DNA of 64,000 nt from Gilliamella sp. wkB112 (GTDB taxonomy: Bacteria; Pseudomonadota; Gammaproteobacteria; Enterobacterales; Orbaceae). Numbering within the stretch: position 1 is the first letter of the stretch; each line of letters starts with the position of its first letter. The DNA lies in the NCBI RefSeq assembly GCF_001690685.1, contig NZ_LZGL01000020.1, positions 210,486 to 274,485 on the forward strand. Reading direction: 5' to 3'. The notes below the pieces were generated by a model. That model ran no database searches. It was given only the letters and a program-made list of their open reading frames with translations, and was not told the DNA's origin. The translations under genes were made by a program, and so were the position numbers. This document shows, piece after piece, positions 56,440-64,000 of this stretch.

Positions 56440-57939
56440 TTATGGTGTTATACATCCTGTTCCTACTTTGTGGAATCCTGGATTGAAATAATCATAATTA
56501 TAATAAGAATTTCCAACAGCAAATCCACCACCATATCTAAGTCCAAACGCATTTGTTTCTACGGCCCAACCACCGGTACCACCAACAAAATCACCTTCTG
56601 AATAATAATTTGACGATAGATTTCCCCATTCGCTGGTTAATCCACCAGTTATATTATTGTTTCCATCCTTATAACTTATCTTTCTTTGATAATGACTACC
56701 ACCGATACCGCTATTAGTATATTCACGAACATAAGGTGTCCTATAAGTTCCAGCTGGTAATGTTCCATTACAAATATTTCTGGCAGTACTATAAATAACA
56801 TAAGTGACATCTCCAATATACCAATGACCAATTCTAAAGTTATACAGTAAATTACTTTTACCTCCATCCGCATAAAAATTGAACGTTGAAGGGCTAAAAG
56901 CATCACCTCCATTTTGAGCTCGACTAGGACCTTTTAACGTCACTCTAACCACATGCGTTTTTATTTGATCACTTTCTGGTGTGAGTTCTAGTGCTACACT
57001 ACCATCATTTGAATGCATAGTTGATCCATTAGCATTTATAAACTCATCTGCTGTGATACCTATCAGCTTAAATTTCAAATATAAATTATTTGCACCTACA
57101 GTTGGAAAGTTACTTTCCGGATTATTTATATCTTGCAATTTAAATCCATTTAGTGGATCCCATTGCTCGGCAGGACCAGCATAACCTCCATCCCCATATT
57201 CTAAATTTGGCTGCGCAAAACAAACTTTCGGCTCAATTACTTTAGGGTAAAAATAATAAGTATGGCTTTTATTGTCGATAGTAAGCTGACTGGGATCACC
57301 ATATTGAGTTCGAACAACTCCCTTGTGGAGCTCAACAGTTAATGCATAGGGAGCATCACACCCTGATAATACTTGCTTTGGGTTAGACTTAACCGAATTG
57401 GTAATATCGCGACCAAAAGCATCTTTCCAATTTACAGTAAGATTGCCTTTTAAATTTGCTTGCTTTGCTGTCAATGGCACTAACTCATCACCATCAGCAT
57501 CCTGCCAAAATGCATACGGCGCTACAACTAATTGGTCAAATTCCATTTTCGGATAATTATTATTCTGGGATGGCAATGTGACAAAGGTTTCAATACTTTC
57601 AAACGTATCTGTTGCTTCTAACATTATCGGGTCATCAACACTTGAGGTATCAACTACCGCATCCGGATAAGCTTCATGTTCACTCGGAATATAAGAGGTG
57701 CCATTAGATACTTTTACTCTTAATAACCCTAATGCGGTTGAACCATATTCTTTAGTTAAACCATTATTAAAAGTTAAATATGGTAGTGTACCTTGTATCC
57801 ATTTTACGGTCGTCGCTGTTAGCGCATAACTATAATTGGGAATGAGGAAAAGGATTAAACTGAATAATACTATCTTTAATTGATAAATTTTAAATCGGCT
57901 GGCTGGCTGGCTGGCCTCTAAACAACTGTGTTGTAACAT
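56440..57939 (-). CDS. Phase-variable secreted adhesin-like protein 2 (in frame)
   Basis: 499 residues. MLQHSCLE, then ASQPAS from four AGCC units, then a signal peptide (RFKIYQLKIVLFSLILFLIP, cleavage likely after NYSYA, residue 39). The mature part is about 460 residues with four cysteines (SGCDAPYAL, KVCFAQP, RNICNGT, GTGCITP), probably two disulfides. It is rich in Tyr, Gly, Asn and has no membrane anchor or barrel segment. The C-terminal third (FNFYADGGKSNLLYNFRIGH ... RNICNG ... SEWGNLSSNYYSE) resembles the C-terminal adhesion (lectin-like) domains of enterobacterial invasin-type proteins (DUF823 group). That assignment is tentative. ON/OFF control by slippage in the tract is predicted. 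Confidence 0.75.
   Translation of the reverse strand: MLQHSCLEASQPASRFKIYQLKIVLFSLILFLIPNYSYALTATTVKWIQGTLPYLTFNNGLTKEYGSTALGLLRVKVSNGTSYIPSEHEAYPDAVVDTSSVDDPIMLEATDTFESIETFVTLPSQNNNYPKMEFDQLVVAPYAFWQDADGDELVPLTAKQANLKGNLTVNWKDAFGRDITNSVKSNPKQVLSGCDAPYALTVELHKGVVRTQYGDPSQLTIDNKSHTYYFYPKVIEPKVCFAQPNLEYGDGGYAGPAEQWDPLNGFKLQDINNPESNFPTVGANNLYLKFKLIGITADEFINANGSTMHSNDGSVALELTPESDQIKTHVVRVTLKGPSRAQNGGDAFSPSTFNFYADGGKSNLLYNFRIGHWYIGDVTYVIYSTARNICNGTLPAGTYRTPYVREYTNSGIGGSHYQRKISYKDGNNNITGGLTSEWGNLSSNYYSEGDFVGGTGGWAVETNAFGLRYGGGFAVGNSYYNYDYFNPGFHKVGTGCITP
57897..57912 (-). repeat. AGCC tetranucleotide tract, 4 units (copy 2)
   Basis: Four GGCT units on plus. Four is 1 modulo 3, so the signal peptide is in frame with the ATG at 57939. 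With so few units this copy should be nearly locked on. Confidence 0.95.
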
Positions 57940-58110
57940 AAAATGCTCCTACACTTCCATATATTTCGTCGTTTTTTACATTATATTTTTATTGTAATTC
58001 ATGTTAATTTTGAGAAGTATAAATAACGAAGCTAAGCCCTGCAAACAGAGAATTATCAAGATTTGTAAAGATAATTATAGATATGAGTGATAAAAGTTGC
58101 ACTTATATAA
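57940..58110 (-). repeat. Upstream region shared by the three adhesin genes (copy 2)
   Basis: Near-copy of 56152-56335. The whole gap to the next gene (57940-58259) holds this leader, the promoter at 58016-58044, and the remnant at 58202-58255; I see no further gene in it. Confidence 0.75.
58016..58044 (-). promoter_or_regulatory. Promoter of adhesin copy 2
   Basis: On the minus strand TTGCAG, 17 nt, TATACT, identical hexamers and spacing to copies 1 and 3. Confidence 0.65.
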
Positions 58111-58201
58111 CTAATAATCATTTTTATTCAATTATTAATTACCGCAACTCCTTCTGCTGTATATTTTATGATCATTTAACCGTGCGCGTGGTTGACTGGA
58201 T

Positions 58202-58255
58202 TTAAAGCCTTGCTTCAAACCCACTCTTCCACGCAAGAAAATTATGTATCTCAAA
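58202..58255 (-). pseudogene. 3' remnant of the small partner gene behind copy 3
   Basis: On the minus strand it encodes FEIHNFLAWKSGFEARL and a stop, the same 17-codon tail as at 56380-56433 and 54235. Here it is out of frame with the adhesin 3 stop at 58260. A GCGTGG/CCACGC inverted repeat (58186-58234) covers it. Confidence 0.75.
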
Positions 58256-58259
58256 TTTC

Positions 58260-59852
<1,593 letters not shown>

Positions 59853-60221
59853 AAAATACCCCTATACATCCATATATTTCGTTGTTTTTTACACTATATT
59901 TTATTTTAATTTTGAAAAGTATAAATAACGAAGCTAAACCCTGCAAACAGAGAATTTTAAAGATTTGTAAAGATGATTATATAGTTGGTTATAAAAATAA
60001 TTTTTTAACTCGATATTAGTATTTCATGGTAATTTTATTTATAGTTTACCTTTATTATTATAATTGATTTTCAATTGCCCTTATTAATTATGTTTATTAA
60101 CACATTAAAACTTAATGATTTTCATAATTATTACAATTTATTATGTTTAGTTATCAATGCTAGCTGATTAAATAAGATACAATGCAAATAAAATAATAAA
60201 AAATTTAAAGGATGAAAAGGA
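59853..60221. other. Intergenic region between adhesin 3 and macA
   Basis: The left third is the third copy of the shared adhesin leader with AGGGG ribosome site. The right part is very A+T rich, serves as the divergent macA promoter region, and shows no gene or clear terminator. Confidence 0.6.
59918..59946 (-). promoter_or_regulatory. Promoter of adhesin copy 3
   Basis: On the minus strand TTGCAG, 17 nt, TATACT; same as copies 1 and 2. Confidence 0.65.
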
Positions 60222-61418
60222 TTGTTTAAATATTTTAAAATTAAATACTTATTCTTAGTATTCATTATTTTTGTAATTTTTTATATTGCAAAATTAATCT
60301 TTTCCCCTGCCGATAATACGGCTAACTATATTACCTCACCTGTCATCAAAAACAATATTGAAAAAACCGTGCTTGCCGATGGCACCATCAATGCTTTTAA
60401 ACAAGTAAGTGTTGGTGCACAGGTATCAGGTCAAATCAAAAAATTATATGTTGAGTTAGGTGATAAAGTTAAGCAAGGTGATATGATTGCTGAAATAGAT
60501 GACCTAAAACAAAATAATGATTTAAAACAATCTGAAGCATCACTCAACAGTCTTGAAGCGCAACGTAAATCAAAAAAAGCTAAACTAGTTAATTATCAAT
60601 TAACTTATGAACGGCAACTAAAATTAGTGAATAAAGGAGTTGGTATACAATCGGATTTAGATGCTGCAACAGCTGATCTTGATGCAATTAAAGCCGATAT
60701 TGCTGCTTTAGATGCCGATATTATAAGTGCTCAAGTTGCTGTCGATACTGCTAAAGTTAACTTAGGTTATACTAAAATTCGTTCACCTATTGATGGCGTT
60801 ATCGTAGCGATCCCAGTCGATCAAGGTCAAACCGTTAACTCAGTACAGAGTGCTCCAACCATCGTAAAAGTGGCACAGCTAGATAAGATGACAATTGAAG
60901 CGCAAATATCCGAAGCCGATGTGATCAATGTAAAAAAAGGTATGCCAACTTATTTTACTATTTTAGGCCAACCAAATAAGCGATTTAATGGACTAACATT
61001 ACGTGCAATTGAGCCTGCACCTGATTCAATTAATACTGAAAGTACTTCTAGTGCCAGTGCATCATCTTCTACGACCAAAACCGCTATTTACTATAATGGC
61101 TTATTTGACGTGGATAATCCTGACCATATTTTACGCATATCCATGACGGCACAAGTATATATAGTACTGGATGAAGCTAAAAATGTTCTTTCAATTCCAT
61201 CGCAAGCAATTCAAAAAAGTCTAGCTGGCAATAAAGCTATTGTTTATCTGTTAAATAAACAAAAAAATATTGAAGAACGTGAAGTGATTTTAGGGATTAA
61301 TAACAATGTAAATGTTGAAATAAAATCAGGACTCAAAGAAGGTGAAACGGTTATTGTTAGTAGCACCAACGGATCTTCACTAAATAATAGTGCAAGAGCG
61401 CCAAGGATTCGATTCTGA
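60222..61418 (+). CDS. macA: MacA-like periplasmic adaptor of an ABC efflux pump
   Basis: 398 residues from TTG 60222. One membrane anchor ([19 protein letters not shown]), then the adaptor domains: lipoyl half-motifs [20 protein letters not shown] and [20 protein letters not shown] around a long alpha-hairpin (about 95-175), and the beta-barrel with [20 protein letters not shown]. It connects MacB to a TolC-type channel not in the window. A small insertion ([11 protein letters not shown]) is present compared with E. coli. The start is odd: an ATG at 60212 with a better context reads MKRIV and stops, and one base fewer would give [12 protein letters not shown]. The MacB gene follows 1 bp after the stop. 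Confidence 0.88.
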   Translation: MFKYFKIKYLFLVFIIFVIFYIAKLIFSPADNTANYITSPVIKNNIEKTVLADGTINAFKQVSVGAQVSGQIKKLYVELGDKVKQGDMIAEIDDLKQNNDLKQSEASLNSLEAQRKSKKAKLVNYQLTYERQLKLVNKGVGIQSDLDAATADLDAIKADIAALDADIISAQVAVDTAKVNLGYTKIRSPIDGVIVAIPVDQGQTVNSVQSAPTIVKVAQLDKMTIEAQISEADVINVKKGMPTYFTILGQPNKRFNGLTLRAIEPAPDSINTESTSSASASSSTTKTAIYYNGLFDVDNPDHILRISMTAQVYIVLDEAKNVLSIPSQAIQKSLAGNKAIVYLLNKQKNIEEREVILGINNNVNVEIKSGLKEGETVIVSSTNGSSLNNSARAPRIRF

Positions 61419-61419
61419 T

Positions 61420-63387
61420 ATGACAAGTAACAATCCTCTTATTAAACTCGATAATATAACTCGAGAATTCCCTGCGGGTGAATCAACTATACAAGTTCTT
61501 AAAAACATAAATTTGACGATCAATGCTGGTGAAATGGTTGCTATAATTGGAGCGTCAGGATCTGGCAAATCAACTTTGATGAATATTTTAGGTTGTTTAG
61601 ATAAACCAACCACTGGAACTTATATAATTGGCGGGCGAGAAACAAGTAAATTATCACCCGATGAGTTAGCCGAATTAAGGCGTGAACATTTTGGTTTCAT
61701 TTTTCAACGTTATCATTTATTAAATGCTTTGACCGCACAAGGTAATGTCGAAATCCCCGCTATTTATGCGGGTGTAACCAATGAAGACAGACAATCTCGT
61801 GCCACTAATATTTTAACTCGTTTAGGACTTGTTGATAAAATCTATAACAAACCAAATCAATTATCTGGAGGTCAACAACAGCGAGTCAGTATTGGTAGAG
61901 CCTTAATTAATGGTGGGCAAATTATTCTGGCTGATGAACCTACTGGTGCTCTAGATCGTAAAAGTGGTTTAGAAGTTATGGCTATTCTTCGTGAACTACA
62001 CCAACAAGGCCATACTATTATTATCGTCACACATGATCCTAATATAGCTAAAAGTGCTGAACGAATTATTGAAATTAGTGATGGAAACATTATTGCAGAT
62101 TCAATTAATCCTGATTATCAACCCAAACAAAATGACAATCGGCAAGTAAAACAGATAGAAACAACTAAAACTAAAGATAATTTTTGGGCCAAATACTATC
62201 GTTTCCGTGATGCTTTTAGAATGGCAATAATCGCTATGTTTTCGCAGCGTTTACGAACATTTCTAACTATGCTTGGTATTATTATTGGAATTGCTTCTGT
62301 AGTATCTGTCGTTGCTCTAGGTCAAGGTACCAAACAAAAGATATTGGCCAATATTAATTCATTAGGAACTAGTACGCTAGAAATTTATGCCGGAACCGGA
62401 TTTGGTGATCGTAATGCAGAAAAGATCACCACGCTGCGCTCATCTGATGCAGATTTTTTAGCCAAGCAAAACTTTGTACACAGTACCACTCCTAATGTTT
62501 CTACTAGTGTTTATTTTAGAATTAACAATCTTGCTGTAACAGGAACTGTTAATGGTGTAGGGGAACAATTTTTTGCTGTCCGTGGTTATGATATAACCAA
62601 AGGAGAGGCATTTGATCAAAATGATATCATTGCTTCTACACAAGAAGCTGTTATCGATGAAAATACTGTTAAACAATTATTTGCTAACGAAGATCCTATT
62701 GGAAAAATTTTAATGGTTGGTCAGTTACCAGTAAAAATTGTTGGCATCGCCACCAAACAGCAACAAGGTTTTGGCAGTAACGAGAGCTTAAATGTCTGGT
62801 TACCTTATACTACGGTTATTAATCGCATGGTTGGACAAACTTCTCTAAAAAGTATTACCGTCAGAGTTAATGATGATGTTGATTTATCGATTGCCGAACA
62901 GGCCATAAATAAAATCATGTTACAACGACATGGAGTAAAAGATTTTTTTATTTTTAACTCAGATAATATTCGCGAATCAATTGATTCATCAGCTTGGGTT
63001 ATGACACTATTAATTTCTGCCATCGCTTTGATTTCATTAGTGGTAGGTGGTATAGGAGTAATGAACATAATGCTTGTGTCGGTAACTGAAAGAACTCGGG
63101 AAATTGGTGTTCGTATGGCTGTCGGTGCTCGCTCTAGCGATATTCTACAACAGTTTTTGATTGAGGCAATATTAGTATGTTTGATCGGCGGGACAATAGG
63201 TATTTTACTCTCATTTGCAATAGGGTTTATTTTTAATTATTTGGTTACTTCTTTTGCTATGAGTTTTTCTGTAATAGCTATTATTGCCGCCTTTAGTTGT
63301 TCAAGTATCATAGGTATAATTTTTGGTTATTTCCCAGCTAAACGCGCAGCTCAACTCGATCCAATCTACGCACTAGAAAGAGAGTAA
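61420..63387 (+). CDS. macB: MacB-like ABC efflux permease/ATPase
   Basis: 655 residues (648 in E. coli). The N-terminal ATPase has Walker A GASGSGKS (44-51), signature [15 protein letters not shown] and Walker [14 protein letters not shown] membrane helix follows at about 275 ([19 protein letters not shown]), then a large periplasmic domain and three C-terminal helices with the [20 protein letters not shown] loop. It works with MacA as a mechanotransmission pump exporting macrolides, toxins or heme-like compounds in relatives; the substrate here is unknown. ATG 61420 is used; it lies 1 bp after the macA stop with no own ribosome site, so translation is coupled. Confidence 0.93.
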   Translation: MTSNNPLIKLDNITREFPAGESTIQVLKNINLTINAGEMVAIIGASGSGKSTLMNILGCLDKPTTGTYIIGGRETSKLSPDELAELRREHFGFIFQRYHLLNALTAQGNVEIPAIYAGVTNEDRQSRATNILTRLGLVDKIYNKPNQLSGGQQQRVSIGRALINGGQIILADEPTGALDRKSGLEVMAILRELHQQGHTIIIVTHDPNIAKSAERIIEISDGNIIADSINPDYQPKQNDNRQVKQIETTKTKDNFWAKYYRFRDAFRMAIIAMFSQRLRTFLTMLGIIIGIASVVSVVALGQGTKQKILANINSLGTSTLEIYAGTGFGDRNAEKITTLRSSDADFLAKQNFVHSTTPNVSTSVYFRINNLAVTGTVNGVGEQFFAVRGYDITKGEAFDQNDIIASTQEAVIDENTVKQLFANEDPIGKILMVGQLPVKIVGIATKQQQGFGSNESLNVWLPYTTVINRMVGQTSLKSITVRVNDDVDLSIAEQAINKIMLQRHGVKDFFIFNSDNIRESIDSSAWVMTLLISAIALISLVVGGIGVMNIMLVSVTERTREIGVRMAVGARSSDILQQFLIEAILVCLIGGTIGILLSFAIGFIFNYLVTSFAMSFSVIAIIAAFSCSSIIGIIFGYFPAKRAAQLDPIYALERE

Positions 63388-63407
63388 AAGGCTGTATAAC
63401 GAAAAAA

Positions 63408-63437
63408 CCCTTTGTAATTTTACGAAAATACAAAGGG
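63408..63437 (-). terminator. Terminator between macB and the repeat gene
   Basis: CCCTTTGTA (63408-63416) and TACAAAGGG (63429-63437) with additional TTTT/AAAA pairing. The T-run follows on the minus strand, so it mainly ends the gene at 63495; it may also slow readthrough from macB. Confidence 0.7.
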
Positions 63438-63494
63438 ATTGTTCTCATACCTATCAAATTACCTCTAAAAAACAATTTAAAAATAAATAGTTGA

Positions 63495-64000
63495 TTATTT
63501 ATTTTCTGGAATTACCTCCGATTTAACTTCCGGTGCAAGCGTTGATTCCGGTTGCACATCTGGTATTACTTGCTCTGGTTTAACCTCTTCTGCCGCAGCT
63601 TCTTGTGGCTCAGTTGCCACTGGCGTCGCTTCCGAATTAACGGCCGGAGTCGGGGTTGATTCCGGTTGCGCAGCTGGCGTTACTTGCTCGGATTTAACCT
63701 CTTCTGCTGATGCCTCTTGTGACTCAGTTACCGCTGGAGTCGCTTCTGGGTTAACTTCCGGTGCAGGGGTTGATTCCGGTTGCGCAGCTGGTGTTACTTG
63801 CTCGGATTTAACCTCTTCTGCTGATGCTTCTTGTGGCTCAGTTGCTGCTGGAGCCGCTTCAGGTTTAACTTCCGGTGCCGGCGTTGATTCCGGTTGCGCA
63901 GCTGGCGTTACTTGCTCGGATTTAACCTCTTCTGCTGATGCCTCTTGTGGCTGAGTTGCCGCTGGAGCCGCTTCCGAATTAACGGCCGGAGTCGGGGTTG
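63495..64000 (-). CDS. C-terminal Pro/Glu/Ala repeat region of an unidentified protein (partial)
   Basis: The minus-strand frame ends at TAA 63495-63497 and is open to the window edge (168 codons). It consists of 38-residue repeats of the type ESTPAPEVKPEAAPAATEPQ followed by EASAEEVKSEQVTPAAQP; the last, shorter unit ends EVKSEVIPENK. No folded domain is visible in this part. Such tails occur on RNase E-, TonB- or envelope-type proteins, so the identity depends on the N-terminus outside the window. Confidence 0.75.
   Translation of the reverse strand, partial: TPTPAVNSEAAPAATQPQEASAEEVKSEQVTPAAQPESTPAPEVKPEAAPAATEPQEASAEEVKSEQVTPAAQPESTPAPEVNPEATPAVTESQEASAEEVKSEQVTPAAQPESTPTPAVNSEATPVATEPQEAAAEEVKPEQVIPDVQPESTLAPEVKSEVIPENK
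63541..64000 (-). repeat. 114-bp tandem repeat, at least four units
   Basis: GTTGATTCCGGTTG (or its variant) recurs at 63541, 63655, 63769, 63883 and begins again at 63997, an exact 114-bp period that keeps the reading frame. Confidence 0.95.

Noticed and set aside
63541..64000. CRISPR array
   Set aside because: The period is regular but there are no unique spacers; the whole 114-bp unit repeats and is an open reading frame.

Overview
The window is an AT-rich gammaproteobacterial chromosome segment. Nearly every housekeeping protein reads as a recognisable relative of its Escherichia coli counterpart, but gene order is heavily rearranged and intergenic spaces are very A+T rich. The protein set, the low G+C and the reduced operons (no atpI, no fkpB, recC away from recB/recD) suggest an insect-gut type lineage such as Orbaceae (Gilliamella/Frischella/Orbus). 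That placement is inference; no marker gene was searched.

Layout. 1-4.6 kb: a long J-domain membrane protein (DjlC-like) convergent with the Hsp70 paralogue hscC. 4.7-9.6 kb: xseA and xthA (minus), then tyrA and glmM (plus). 9.7-16.3 kb: the complete F1Fo ATP synthase operon atpBEFHAGDC with promoter candidates and a terminator. 16.5-25.1 kb: recC-yjjV, a BASS-family transporter, an mdtD-like exporter with gloC, and bioY overlapping a small cysteine-hydrolase gene behind a BirA-type operator. 25.1-30 kb: tRNA-Asn, a glutamine amidotransferase, sodA, prfB with its programmed +1 frameshift, and lysS. 30-40.5 kb: upp-uraA, ung-gntR, grcA behind an FNR-type site, dnaK-dnaJ with a sigma32-type promoter, satP and asnB. 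40.6-54.1 kb: ydbH-ynbE-ydbL (envelope lipid transport), gltX, polA, folE, ribF, ileS, lspA, ispH and the yfhL ferredoxin.

54.2-60 kb is the accessory region. It holds three tandem paralogues of a large secreted, probably adhesin-like protein on the minus strand. Each has an uninterrupted AGCC tetranucleotide tract (18, 4 and 16 units) between its start codon and its signal peptide. Because a 4-bp unit changes the reading frame, each gene should be switched on or off by repeat slippage. Copies 2 and 3 are in frame. Copy 1 is out of frame and also carries a 2-bp deletion that makes it a pseudogene whatever its repeat number. Each copy has its own nearly identical promoter. Fragments of a neighbouring small gene behind copies 2 and 3 show that a two-gene unit was duplicated. 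I consider this the most interesting system in the window.

60.2-63.4 kb: a macAB-type efflux pair, whose macA start looks shifted by one base. 63.5-64 kb: the 3' end of a minus-strand gene made of 114-bp (38-residue) Pro/Glu/Ala-rich repeats, running off the window.
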